Source of the DNA: Nevskia sp.
GTDB taxonomy: Bacteria; Pseudomonadota; Gammaproteobacteria; Nevskiales; Nevskiaceae
Length of the DNA: 64,000 nt
NCBI RefSeq assembly: GCF_021732705.1
Contig: NZ_JAKFUM010000010.1
Span: forward strand, 62,001 to 126,000
Reading direction: 5' to 3'
Position numbers and translations under genes: made by a program. Below the pieces are notes generated by a model. The model was not told where the DNA came from. It did no database searches and saw nothing but the letters and a program-made list of their open reading frames with translations. Shown here in pieces: positions 8,752 through 16,429 of this stretch. Position 1 is the first letter of the stretch. The number at the start of each line of letters is the position of its first letter.

Positions 8752-8782
8752 AAGCCCCGGTGTGGTTGCCGGGGCTTTTTCG
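8752..8782 (+). terminator. Intrinsic terminator of nrdA
   Basis: AAGCCCCGG (8752-8760) pairs with CCGGGGCTT (8769-8777) around an 8-base loop and runs into TTTTT. It is a textbook rho-independent terminator 59 bp after the nrdA stop, implying that nrdB is transcribed separately. Confidence 0.85.
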
Positions 8783-9377
8783 TCGGTGTCACCGGCCTCA
8801 TTGCGATGGCGGCGACGCCGGCGCCATGACCACCCGCAAGCCGATGCTGCCGTCACGCAAACCGTTCGTCGGCTCAAAGACGGCTTTGCAGCGAGAATCG
8901 GTCCAAATCGCTACATGTAGTGGTTTGCGAGACCAAAGACACAACTAATCGTGTCCGATGACATTTTTCGGGTTGACTTCGATCAGGTCGCGGAGCAACC
9001 TAGAGGCCGGTTTCGACGCGCGGCAGACGCCGGTTTTCCGGCCCGCCAGCCGTCAGGATCACGCCCCGCCCGGCGCTTGCCGGCAGCCTGTCGATCGATG
9101 TGCCGGCACGCTACCGGTGGCCACCCGGCCAGAACCGGCACCGTCGGCAACAACGCCAGACAGGCGTACGGTCGGGCGCGGCAAGGCCTGAGGGCTTGGT
9201 CGGTCATCGTCCGCCGCGTTGCCGGCCCCGGTTGTTCAGCAGTACCCGAATCATCGGCACCGCGTGTTGCGCTCCCGCAGCCGCACCGCGAGGCCGTCAC
9301 CGTTTCACCTGCTCACGGCGCGCTGCCGCACTGGCGTTGCCGCACCACTTTCGATTCGACTTCAAGAGGACAGACAC
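8783..9377. other. Long leader/regulatory region upstream of nrdB
   Basis: About 595 bp lie between the nrdA terminator and nrdB. The first 175 bp carry the shared AAACCGTTCGTCGG motif, a small hairpin CAAAG-ACGG-CTTTG (8875-8888) and two NrdR-box-like palindromes. The remaining 420 bp up to nrdB are GC-rich and open in several frames, but I see no recognisable protein. If transcription starts near the NrdR boxes, nrdB has an unusually long 5' leader. Confidence 0.4.
8908..8954. promoter_or_regulatory. Tandem NrdR boxes upstream of nrdB
   Basis: Two palindromes lie exactly 31 bp apart: one with core CTACATGTAG (16-mer 8908-8923) and ACACAACTAATCGTGT (8939-8954). Each matches 11-12 of the 16 positions of the NrdR consensus acaCwAtATaTwGtgt, including the outer C/G pairs. 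Paired boxes about three helical turns apart are the hallmark of NrdR operators. This supports nucleotide-pool-dependent repression of nrdB. Confidence 0.6.
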
Positions 9378-10643
9378 ATGCTGGATTGGGATGACGCCCC
9401 GGTTGCCACCGCCCCGACCGCTTCAACGCCGATGCACGTGCCGCCGATGATCGATCCGATCGTCGCCACGCCGCGTGTCGCCGCCCCGGCTGCGCGCCCG
9501 GTCTACGCCGCGCCGACGCCGGCCGCCACGCCGCGCATTCCGGAAGCCAGCGAATTCAAGCTGACGCCGCCGCAGGCCAAGGCCGAAGCCGGTGCCACCG
9601 GCCTCGAAGACATCACCATCGGCGCACGCCGGATCCAGGTCGACGACAAGAAGATCATCAACTGCCGCGCGGACCTGAACCAGCTCGTGCCGTTCAAGTA
9701 CGAATGGGCCTGGAAGAAGTACCTCGACGCCTGCAACAACCACTGGATGCCGCAGGAAGTGAACATGAGCGCCGACATCGCGCTCTGGCAGGACCCGAAC
9801 GGCCTGACCGAAGACGAGCGCATGATCATCAAGCGCAGCCTCGGCTTCTTCTCGACCGCCGACAGCCTCGTCGCGAACAATCTCGTGCTCGCCGTCTACA
9901 AGCACCTGACGAACCCGGAATGCCGCCAGTACCTGCTGCGTCAGGCGTTCGAGGAAGCGATCCACACGCACGCCTACCAGTACTGCATCGAATCGCTCGG
10001 CCTCGACGAAGCCGAAGTGTTCAACATGTACCGCGAAGTGCCGAGCATCCACGACAAGGCCGCGTGGAGCCTGCCGTTCACCCAGAGCCTGGCGGATGAA
10101 AGCTTCCACACCGGCACCCCGGAAGCCGACCAGCGCCTGCTGCGTGACCTGATCGCGTTCTACGTCGTGTTCGAAGGCATCTTCTTCTACGTCGGCTTCG
10201 TGCAGCTGCTGAGCTTCGGCCGCCGCAACAAGATGGTCGGCGTGTCCGAGCAGATCCAGTACATCATGCGCGACGAGTCCATGCACATGAACTTCGGCAT
10301 CGACGTGATCAACCAGATCAAGATCGAGAACCCGCACCTGTGGACGCCGAAGTTCCAGGACGAAATCGCCCAGATGCTGACCGAGGCGACCGAACTCGAA
10401 ATCAAGTACGCCCACGACACCATGCCGCGCGGCGTGCTCGGCCTGAACGCCAGCCAGTTCAACGAATACCTGAAGTTTGTCTGCAACCGCCGCTGCTCGC
10501 AGATCGGCCTGAAGCAGCTCTACCCGGGTGCGGAGAACCCGTTCCCGTGGATGAGCGAGGTCATGGATCTGAAGAAGGAGAAGAACTTCTTTGAGACGCG
10601 AGTGACGGAGTATCAGACGGGTGGGGCTTTGAGCTGGGATTGA
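9378..10643 (+). CDS. nrdB: Ribonucleoside-diphosphate reductase class Ia, beta subunit
   Basis: A 421-residue diiron-tyrosyl radical subunit. The start at 9378 follows AAGAGGA (9364-9370). The first 90 residues are an Ala/Pro-rich extension. The ferritin-like core then shows [12 protein letters not shown] (Asp ligand), [13 protein letters not shown] (Glu and His ligands, with the Tyr aligned to radical Y122 of E. coli), [10 protein letters not shown] and [11 protein letters not shown] (Glu and His ligands). The tail [11 protein letters not shown] is the peptide that docks on NrdA. The last 86 bp are repeated almost exactly at 11312-11397, beyond brnTA. Confidence 0.97.
   Translation: MLDWDDAPVATAPTASTPMHVPPMIDPIVATPRVAAPAARPVYAAPTPAATPRIPEASEFKLTPPQAKAEAGATGLEDITIGARRIQVDDKKIINCRADLNQLVPFKYEWAWKKYLDACNNHWMPQEVNMSADIALWQDPNGLTEDERMIIKRSLGFFSTADSLVANNLVLAVYKHLTNPECRQYLLRQAFEEAIHTHAYQYCIESLGLDEAEVFNMYREVPSIHDKAAWSLPFTQSLADESFHTGTPEADQRLLRDLIAFYVVFEGIFFYVGFVQLLSFGRRNKMVGVSEQIQYIMRDESMHMNFGIDVINQIKIENPHLWTPKFQDEIAQMLTEATELEIKYAHDTMPRGVLGLNASQFNEYLKFVCNRRCSQIGLKQLYPGAENPFPWMSEVMDLKKEKNFFETRVTEYQTGGALSWD
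10558..10643 (+). repeat. Direct repeat, intact copy (nrdB 3' end)
   Basis: This 86-bp stretch, the last 28 codons and stop of nrdB, is repeated at 11312-11397 with five differences by eye, one of them in the stop codon (TGA here, TAA there). Together the copies bracket brnTA, like the ends of an integrated segment that restored the gene it entered. Confidence 0.8.
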
Positions 10644-10675
10644 TTCCGCCGCAGATTTTGAGGCTTTAATCCCCA

Positions 10676-10969
10676 ATGATCCGGTTCGAGTGGGACCCCA
10701 ACAAGGACCACGCGAACCGGATCAAGCATCGGCTCAGCTTCGAAACAGCCGTTCTGGTGTTTGACGATCCAGTCGCACTGACAATCGCGGATCGTGATTC
10801 CTCAGTCGGCGAGCAACGCTGGCAGACCATCGGCAAGGCAGGATCAGCACTGCTGGTCCTGGTTGTACATACGCACCGTGACGAGCAGGATAACGAGGTT
10901 ATCCGCATCATCTCGGCCCGCCGGGCCACACCGTCGGAACGCAAACGCTATGAGCAAGCTGACCGCTAA
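10676..10969 (+). CDS. brnT: BrnT-family ribonuclease toxin
   Basis: A 97-residue RelE-fold toxin. The start MIRFEWDPNKDHANRIKH and the end IRIISARRATPSERKRYE are the two conserved blocks of the BrnT family. BrnT toxins cleave RNA and halt growth when the antitoxin is lost. The gene begins 32 bp after the nrdB stop and overlaps brnA by 20 bp, the usual toxin-first order of brnTA operons. brnTA is normally autoregulated by the BrnA/BrnT complex, but no clear operator was identified. Confidence 0.88.
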   Translation: MIRFEWDPNKDHANRIKHRLSFETAVLVFDDPVALTIADRDSSVGEQRWQTIGKAGSALLVLVVHTHRDEQDNEVIRIISARRATPSERKRYEQADR

Positions 10970-11234
10970 ACAGCGCCAGGAGCTGGAAGCACTCGCTGCG
11001 CAGCCGGACGATCAGATCGATACGTCTGACGCTCCCGAAATCCAGGATTGGAGCAACGCAGAACGCGGGCGCTTCTATCACAAGGATGCCGTCAAACAAA
11101 TCCCGATTTATCTCGATGCCGACGTCATGGAATTCCTCGCGGACCGCGCCGAGCGCCGCAAGATCGACACCAGTACGCTGGCGAATGAGTTGCTCAAGAA
11201 GAATGTCGAACTCATCATGGCGGCGGAAGCATGA
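10950..11234 (+). CDS. brnA: BrnA-family antitoxin
   Basis: A 94-residue antitoxin starting MSKLTAKQRQELEALAAQ at the ATG inside the end of brnT. The C-terminal part, KQIPIYLDADVMEFLADRAER then TLANELLKKNVE, is a ribbon-helix-helix DNA-binding domain typical of BrnA, while the N-terminal half binds the toxin. It neutralises BrnT and represses its own operon. Directly after its stop begins a decayed copy of the nrdB 3' end. Confidence 0.87.
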   Translation: MSKLTAKQRQELEALAAQPDDQIDTSDAPEIQDWSNAERGRFYHKDAVKQIPIYLDADVMEFLADRAERRKIDTSTLANELLKKNVELIMAAEA

Positions 11235-11237
11235 ATG

Positions 11238-11397
11238 CCGCTCGCCGTGTCTGCACATCGAATTGAAGCAGCCTTGCACTGGCACGAAGCACCCGCTCCC
11301 ATAGATAAGCAAGGTCACGGATCTGAAGAAGGAGAAGAACTTCTTTGAGACGCGCGTGAAGGAGTATCAGACCGGTGGGGCTTTGAGCTGGGATTAA
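11238..11397 (+). pseudogene. Decayed second copy of the nrdB 3' end
   Basis: From just after the brnA stop the sequence aligns without gaps to the last 50-odd codons of nrdB. The first ~70 bp are diverged, with TGG to TAG and ATG to ATA changes (reads HPLP-stop-ISKVTDL against [12 protein letters not shown]). The final 86 bp are nearly identical and read [20 protein letters not shown]. The intrinsic terminator follows this copy at once, so this was probably the original nrdB end and its terminator, displaced when brnTA arrived together with a replacement nrdB tail. Confidence 0.8.
11312..11397 (+). repeat. Direct repeat, second copy
   Basis: Partner of 10558-10643, about 81 of 86 bases identical. 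It encodes the same C-terminal peptide with Thr changed to Lys, and ends in TAA instead of TGA. Confidence 0.8.
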
Positions 11398-11398
11398 T

Positions 11399-11424
11399 AA
11401 AAGGCCGGCTTGCCGGCCTTTTTC
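11399..11424 (+). terminator. Intrinsic terminator after the nrdB-tail copy
   Basis: AAAAGGCCGGC (11399-11409) and GCCGGCCTTTTT (11412-11423) form a strong hairpin with a TT loop and T-run. It directly follows the TAA of the displaced nrdB tail. In the present layout it ends transcripts from nrdB-brnTA before the AAA ATPase gene. Confidence 0.9.
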
Positions 11425-11446
11425 TTATGACGGCACCGAGTTAAGT

Positions 11447-13498
11447 ATGAAAATTAATAAAGTAAGTATCAAAAATTTCCGAAAGCTGGCTGATATTGAG
11501 TTTTCACTTAAAAAAAATATTTCAGTCGTCGTTGGCCCCAATGCTGCTGGGAAAAGTTCGATTTTCGAATCAATTCGGCTCGCCAAAGCCGTCCTATTCC
11601 CAAGAATGCAAGATGAACTGCGTAATGTGCTTATTCACCTAGGGGCAACCAGCGCACACTTCTACAATGGTCAGCTTCAATATGATTTTTCCGCGCTCGC
11701 GGGGGATGTAACTAAGCCAGTTAACATAGCGTTAACTTTGACCTTCACAGCGTCAGAGATTGAAACACTTAAACGCTGTAACACTCAGATAGCTCGGAAC
11801 TTGGTCTCCGCGCAACTAGGGCGGTCGTTTGATGACCCAACCTATGATCTGCGCGCGTATTTCTCGACTAATGTCGGACAGCAAGCCCAGCTGGAAGCTT
11901 CGGCTCATGTAGAGGAAGCTTTGGCATCACTGAAACCAGACGCACCCTTCGTTACTTCAATTGAGATAACTGCAACGCAGATATCCACATCCGGCGCCAT
12001 CATCAATCTCTTCGTAAGTGCGGTCGAAAGAAATCTTACCCCCGACAAAGCGATCTTTAGTTACTTTCCAGCTGATAGATCCCTCCCTCAGGGGGAAATT
12101 GCGATACAAATTGGCCCACAAGATTTTAAAGCACAAACTGATAGTCACTTTGCTACTGCAACAACAAAATATGGTCGACTAAAACAATCTGTTATAAATC
12201 AAACGCTTCTTGGAGCGATGGAAGGCATCTCAATTGAGTCAGAATTTAACAAGATATTTACAACTTTCTTGCCTGGTAAGCAGTTTATAGGCCTAAGTCA
12301 GAAACCATCTGGGCTACTTGCGGTCCTGGTTAAGGATATTACCTCCGGTAAGATTTTTGATATTGACAGCCTGAGCAGCGGAGAAAAAGGACTAGTACTG
12401 AGTTTTCTTCTCTTTCGTAATGCTATCACTGAGGGAAGTATCATCCTTGTTGATGAGCTTGAACTTCACCTTAACGCTGCAGTATGCAAAAAAATTCTTC
12501 CATACCTTGCAAAAGAAATTGTTGGAGTAACTGATTCTCAGTTTATTGTATCTACCCATAGCCCAGAGTTAATGCGTGATGCTTTCGAGCATGATGATGC
12601 TGAACTTTTTCATCTACGAAGCGACACTGATATATCTCCAGTTTTACCGCAAGATAAAATAGAAGTTTTAGAGATAGTAAGACGTCTTGGTGTGAGTACG
12701 GAAAGTGCACTAACTTCCAAAGCATTAATGTTCGTGGAAGGCGACAGCGACGTTGCAATACTGGAAGCTGCATTTCCTTCGGATTTGGTTGGCGTTCAAA
12801 GTCGCGGATTAAATGGAAGACCGGAAGTAGAAAAATCAATACGAGACCTACAGGCTGCAGAAGCAAAAGGATTACTTCGAGAACCTCAAGGCTTTCTATT
12901 TGATAATGATCGTCAGCCGACGCAATTCAAAAGCAGCAACTTAGTCAAAATTGCTCAGTTAAACAGATACTGCATTGAGAACTATCTTTTAGATGAGGAA
13001 GTACTTTACGACAAGATTCAGAAATCGGCCAAACGACCACCCGACTCCCGTGGCACTTTTTCGCGCCACATTAAAGAGCTTGCAATCGCGCAACTCGAAC
13101 GAGTAATACTTAATGATTTGATCAATGAATACCGATCAATAACAGTAGCAATTAAAGCCAAAGAATTGAAAAATAAATCTGTAACTGATATAGCAAATTT
13201 ACAACTACAAAAATTCAATGAAGCTGCTGATCAGTTAAGAGTATTGACCTCGAAGGCTGATTGGGAAACAGATTTTTACACGAAATTTGATGCCAGACGA
13301 GGTGAATTGCAGCCGCAATGGGAAAACGACTGGAAATCTTTGTGTAGTGGCAAGCTCCTGTTCGAAGATCTACAACGTCACTATGAAATTGGGGTAGATT
13401 TACTTAAATTTAAGACCGCGCTGGCCGAAGAATTAGGGCGGCAAAACAAAGATGATATCTTAGCGCTCCGAAGTACAGTAACGTCATTAATTTCTTGA
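11447..13498 (+). CDS. AAA ATPase fused to a TOPRIM/DUF4435-like nuclease domain (OLD/PARIS-like)
   Basis: A 683-residue protein, probably an anti-phage effector. The N-terminal ABC/SMC-type ATPase has Walker A GPNAAGKSS (30-38), signature SSGEKG (310-315), Walker B SIILVDELEL (331-340) and switch His in STHSPEL (His371). The C-terminal part looks like a TOPRIM/DUF4435 nuclease: MFVEGDSDVAIL (Glu431), FLFDNDRQ (Asp486, Asp488) and RYCIENYLLDEE (about 508-518). OLD nucleases and Gabija GajA share this ATPase-TOPRIM order; PARIS has the ATPase and DUF4435 parts, usually as two genes. No GajB helicase, PtuB HNH or reverse transcriptase gene lies beside it. Base composition is far more AT-rich than everything around it and codon use differs, showing recent transfer. 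Confidence 0.8.
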   Translation: MKINKVSIKNFRKLADIEFSLKKNISVVVGPNAAGKSSIFESIRLAKAVLFPRMQDELRNVLIHLGATSAHFYNGQLQYDFSALAGDVTKPVNIALTLTFTASEIETLKRCNTQIARNLVSAQLGRSFDDPTYDLRAYFSTNVGQQAQLEASAHVEEALASLKPDAPFVTSIEITATQISTSGAIINLFVSAVERNLTPDKAIFSYFPADRSLPQGEIAIQIGPQDFKAQTDSHFATATTKYGRLKQSVINQTLLGAMEGISIESEFNKIFTTFLPGKQFIGLSQKPSGLLAVLVKDITSGKIFDIDSLSSGEKGLVLSFLLFRNAITEGSIILVDELELHLNAAVCKKILPYLAKEIVGVTDSQFIVSTHSPELMRDAFEHDDAELFHLRSDTDISPVLPQDKIEVLEIVRRLGVSTESALTSKALMFVEGDSDVAILEAAFPSDLVGVQSRGLNGRPEVEKSIRDLQAAEAKGLLREPQGFLFDNDRQPTQFKSSNLVKIAQLNRYCIENYLLDEEVLYDKIQKSAKRPPDSRGTFSRHIKELAIAQLERVILNDLINEYRSITVAIKAKELKNKSVTDIANLQLQKFNEAADQLRVLTSKADWETDFYTKFDARRGELQPQWENDWKSLCSGKLLFEDLQRHYEIGVDLLKFKTALAEELGRQNKDDILALRSTVTSLIS

Positions 13499-13517
13499 AT
13501 TAAAGGGGCTTGAGTTA

Positions 13518-13541
13518 AAAGGGGCCAGGCTCAATTTAATT
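13518..13541. repeat. REP/MITE-like palindromic remnant
   Basis: The segment begins AAAAGGGGCCAGGCTC and ends in the near-palindrome CAATTTAATTG, just after the ATPase gene. It resembles half of a REP-type or short-transposon terminal palindrome. No complete partner arm was found, so it is offered as a possible boundary scar of the AT-rich insert. Confidence 0.25.
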
Positions 13542-13680
13542 GTTGCCAATCCCTCGCCAGCTAACTGCATCGGCGAATTACGGTGACAGCTTACAAATTC
13601 ACCCAATCCCCGTGTGCGATAGGTCGCGACGTCAGACGGTAGCGATCTAGCTTACGGCCTCGCGGCCCCGCCACAACTGT

Positions 13681-13712
13681 AAAAAAACCTCTCACGCGTA
13701 GGCGTAAGAGGT
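13681..13712 (-). terminator. Intrinsic terminator for the minus-strand lipoprotein gene
   Basis: Read on the minus strand, CCTCTTACGCCTACGCGTG followed by AGAGG forms a stem and runs into seven T residues (13681-13687 on the plus strand as A7). It lies 55 bp after the stop of the small lipoprotein gene. Confidence 0.75.
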
Positions 13713-13767
13713 GGCTTGTGCAACGAACCACGAGCGTTAGCGGCCTGTGGCCGCCAGCGTCTCAGGC

Positions 13768-14007
13768 TTATTCGGGCTTCTTTTCCTTCTTCTCGGCGGT
13801 ATCGCCACCGACGCTGATCGACGTGCTGTTCTTGCCGTTGTCGCTTTCGTAGGACACGGCACCATCCTTGGCGTTGATGCTGAGGCTGGTGCTGGCAGCG
13901 GCGGCGGCCGGGGCGGCGGCGGGTGCGGCTTTCGGGGATTCGCTGCCGGAGCAGGCGCTCAGCAGCAGAACGAGGGCGGCGGCGGAGGTCAGGGTCAGAG
14001 TGCGCAT
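13768..14007 (-). CDS. Small lipoprotein of unknown function
   Basis: A 79-residue protein started at MRTLTLTSAAALVLLLSACS; an ATG at 14031 would add eight residues before the signal peptide. The lipobox LLSAC marks cleavage and lipidation at Cys20, so it should be anchored in a membrane facing the periplasm. The mature part is an Ala/Pro linker, then a short polar region (LSINAKDGAVSYESDNGKNS) and a Lys/Glu-rich tail. It has its own terminator. I do not recognise a function. Confidence 0.65.
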   Translation of the reverse strand: MRTLTLTSAAALVLLLSACSGSESPKAAPAAAPAAAAASTSLSINAKDGAVSYESDNGKNSTSISVGGDTAEKKEKKPE

Positions 14008-14405
14008 GTGTGGTTTCTCGATGAGGGTCACACACGGTACGCCCCGCTACCTGAACGGCAGCCGCTGGAATCCCGAAGGATGGCGATGACCCTTTGCTGG
14101 ACCGCACGCGTTCGGCGCCACTGAGGCAAGCCCACGAATCAGACGGTCCCAGTTCACCCCTGCGCTGAACTCCGGTGACACGGTGTTGGGTTGCAGCGTC
14201 CACTCCGTGCCATGGATCGCGAACTCAGGCGTATGACCTGACCTGTGGCCTTGCCCGAACGCCACCGCCGCAAGGCATTTTTCGCCGCAGGCCATGACCG
14301 GCGGCCTGTGCAACGCGCCGTGAATGGAGACGATCTGTCGTCGCCGAGAACTCAGGCTTACGCTAATGCCTTGGCTGCCGGAAGCCGTCTCAGCATCGAG
14401 GGTTC
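14008..14405. other. Intergenic region without a recognised gene
   Basis: About 400 bp separate the divergent lipoprotein and Mrr-like genes. I see no convincing coding sequence. There is a weak hairpin, GCCTTGC ... GCAAGGC followed by ATTTTT (14250-14284), that may be a terminator remnant, and the word GAACTCAGGC occurs twice (near 14220 and 14348). Promoters for the two flanking genes should lie here. Confidence 0.4.
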
Positions 14406-15545
14406 GTGAACGTGTCGAACTGCCTGAATGCCGTATTGCTGGTGGCACTGGCCGTGCTGGCGCAGCAGGCCGCCTTTGCCCAGGGAACGCAACGCCCGTT
14501 CTGGGTTTGCGTGGGGGCGGATGGCGCGCGGAAAGCGCAGGACAGGGCTTGCGACGTCCAGGATCAGACGATCAGCGCCCCGCGCGGTGCAGTGTCGACG
14601 CCACCGTCGGTTCAGCCGGCGGCAGCGATCAAGGTGGACGGTAATTTCGCGGCGGCACAGGCGCCTTCATCGGTCGACGGTCGCCCCAACCCGTTCAAGC
14701 CGATCATGGACGTTGCGGTGAAGGGCTTCGGCGTGACCGCAGTTATCCTGCTTGCCATCGGCGCGATCAAGGTGCTGGTGATCAAGGCGACGACGCGCAA
14801 ACAGGGCGGGCGATCGAACCGTCGATCTAGCGGCCAACCGAACCGGCGCGCGTCGAACCCTTCAAGCCGCAACGGCGAGGCGGCGTCTCCCGTGCGGGAC
14901 CCGTACGAATCGGAACCGGACGCGCCGAGCCGGCCGGCGCCGTCTGGGCCAGCCCGATCCGAACAACCTGCGGACGCTGCGCAGGCTCCGTTGACGTGGA
15001 ACATCGCCCTGATCCGGGAGCTGGAGTGGAAGCGCTTCGAGGAACTGTGCATGCAGTTCTGGAACTGCAAGGGCTATCCAGCGCGACTGAGCGGTCCGGG
15101 TGCGGATGGCGGCGTCGACGTCCTGATCGCCGACCGGCGCGATCCCGGCAAGATCTTCGCAGTGGCGCAGTGCAAGTCCTGGTCGTCAAAGCCCGTGGGG
15201 GTGGAGTCAGTGCGCGCGCTGTGGGGAGCCAAGGATCACTTCAAGGCCAATCTCGCGCTGTTCTACGGCTTGTCCGGTTTCACGCCGGACGCCCGGGCAT
15301 TCGCCGAAGGCAAGCATCTGAAACTGATCAGTGGCGAGGAACTGCTGCAGCAGATCATGGCGCTGACGGCTCCGGAACAAGCCGAGCTGCTGGCGACGAT
15401 CACGCGTGGCGACTACACCACGCCGACCTGTCCGGCCTGCGACATCAAGATGCATCGCCGAACCGGCAAGGACGGAAAGCCGGACTTCTGGGGCTGCAAC
15501 AACTTTCGCCGTTGCGGTTCGAAGCCGATCCCCCTTCGTGGCTGA
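14406..15545 (+). CDS. Membrane-anchored Mrr-type restriction endonuclease with topoisomerase zinc finger
   Basis: A 379-residue multidomain protein, GTG start with GAGGG just upstream. In order: a signal-like N-terminus (1-25), a short DUF4124-like segment WVCVGADGARKAQDRAC (33-49), a transmembrane helix (about 103-127), a disordered Arg/Ser/Pro linker, an Mrr-like PD-(D/E)xK nuclease (about 198-330), and a four-Cys topoisomerase-type zinc finger (TCPACDIKM to FRRC). Nuclease residues seen are WKRFEELC, GADGGVDVLI (Asp238) and AVAQCKSW (Gln255, Lys257). Mrr-family enzymes cut modified or foreign DNA. A membrane-tethered version could meet DNA on entry. It lies 0.9 kb from the OLD-like gene, suggesting a small defence patch. 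Confidence 0.8.
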   Translation: MNVSNCLNAVLLVALAVLAQQAAFAQGTQRPFWVCVGADGARKAQDRACDVQDQTISAPRGAVSTPPSVQPAAAIKVDGNFAAAQAPSSVDGRPNPFKPIMDVAVKGFGVTAVILLAIGAIKVLVIKATTRKQGGRSNRRSSGQPNRRASNPSSRNGEAASPVRDPYESEPDAPSRPAPSGPARSEQPADAAQAPLTWNIALIRELEWKRFEELCMQFWNCKGYPARLSGPGADGGVDVLIADRRDPGKIFAVAQCKSWSSKPVGVESVRALWGAKDHFKANLALFYGLSGFTPDARAFAEGKHLKLISGEELLQQIMALTAPEQAELLATITRGDYTTPTCPACDIKMHRRTGKDGKPDFWGCNNFRRCGSKPIPLRG

Positions 15546-15724
15546 AGCCCGTCGGGCCGGTGACCGGCACGGCAGTCGCCGCTCGCATCACGGCCATTGA
15601 TCCGCATCGCTTCCAGCCCGACTCCCCCACCCGACCGCGGCCGTTGTGGTTCAGTATTCGCCGCTGAGCCCGGTCGATTGCACAACCGGCCGGGCCGCTC
15701 ACGAATCAGGGGATTTGCCGACTC

Positions 15725-16429
15725 ATGGATGCCGCTCGACTCGCCGGAATGATCGACCACACGCTGCTGAAAGCGGAGGCGACGGCGTTGCAGATTCGCC
15801 AGCTGTGCGCGGAAGCGGTCGAGCACGGCTTCTATTCGGTGTGCGTCAATCCGCGCTGGATTCCGTTCGCGGTGCAGTGCTTGGACCATGCGCCGGTGCT
15901 GCCGATCACGGTGGTCGGCTTTCCGCTCGGCGCGAGCCTGGCCGGTGCCAAGGCGCGGGAAGCGCGCGAGGCGGTGGCGGCCGGCGCGCAGGAGATCGAC
16001 ATGGTGCTGGACGTTGGCGGCGCCAGGTCCGGCCTCTGGGACGAGGTGGCGAACGATATTCGCGACGTGGTCGCCGCCAGCGGCGGCAAGCCGGTGAAGG
16101 TGATCCTCGAAACCTGTTACCTGAGCGATGACGAGATCCGCTTGGCCTGCGCGGCGGCGGCGGCCGGCGGTGCGCGCTTCGTGAAGACCTCCACCGGCTT
16201 TGGCTCGGGCGGCGCCACCGCTGCCCACATCCGCCTGATGCGGAACTGCGTGGGCGCTGATCTCGGCGTGAAGGCCAGCGGCGGCATTCGGGATACGGCG
16301 ACGGCGCTGGCGCTGGTCGAGGCCGGGGCCACTCGGTTGGGCTGCTCGGCGTCGATCGCGATCATTCGCGGACTGGCCGCATCGACAACGGCGGCGACTG
16401 CCGACGGCGGGACGCATGGCCTGTATTGA
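15725..16429 (+). CDS. deoC: Deoxyribose-phosphate aldolase
   Basis: A 234-residue TIM-barrel class I aldolase that splits 2-deoxyribose-5-phosphate into glyceraldehyde-3-phosphate and acetaldehyde. It opens with MIDHTLLKAEAT, the Schiff-base Lys is in RFVKTSTGFGSGGAT, and the second active-site Lys is in LGVKASGGIRD. It is the first gene of deoC-deoB-deoA, and its end overlaps deoB by 14 bp. Confidence 0.95.
   Translation: MDAARLAGMIDHTLLKAEATALQIRQLCAEAVEHGFYSVCVNPRWIPFAVQCLDHAPVLPITVVGFPLGASLAGAKAREAREAVAAGAQEIDMVLDVGGARSGLWDEVANDIRDVVAASGGKPVKVILETCYLSDDEIRLACAAAAAGGARFVKTSTGFGSGGATAAHIRLMRNCVGADLGVKASGGIRDTATALALVEAGATRLGCSASIAIIRGLAASTTAATADGGTHGLY

Noticed and set aside
9219-9377. Longer nrdB start at 9219
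   Set aside because: The added 53 residues are low-complexity and lack a ribosome site, whereas 9378 has AAGAGGA at good spacing.
8694-9377. B12 riboswitch or other structured leader for nrdB
   Set aside because: No cobalamin-box-like sequence (GCCACTG) or other known riboswitch core was seen; B12 riboswitches normally precede class Ia genes only where a class II enzyme coexists.
11234-13700. Integrase or transposase explaining the AT-rich insert
   Set aside because: No frame in this stretch shows tyrosine/serine recombinase or DDE motifs; only brnTA, the nrdB-tail copy and the ATPase-TOPRIM gene are present.
14047-14448. Minus-strand frame of 133 residues before the Mrr-like gene
   Set aside because: No recognisable motif and composition like a shadow frame; it also overlaps the Mrr-like start.
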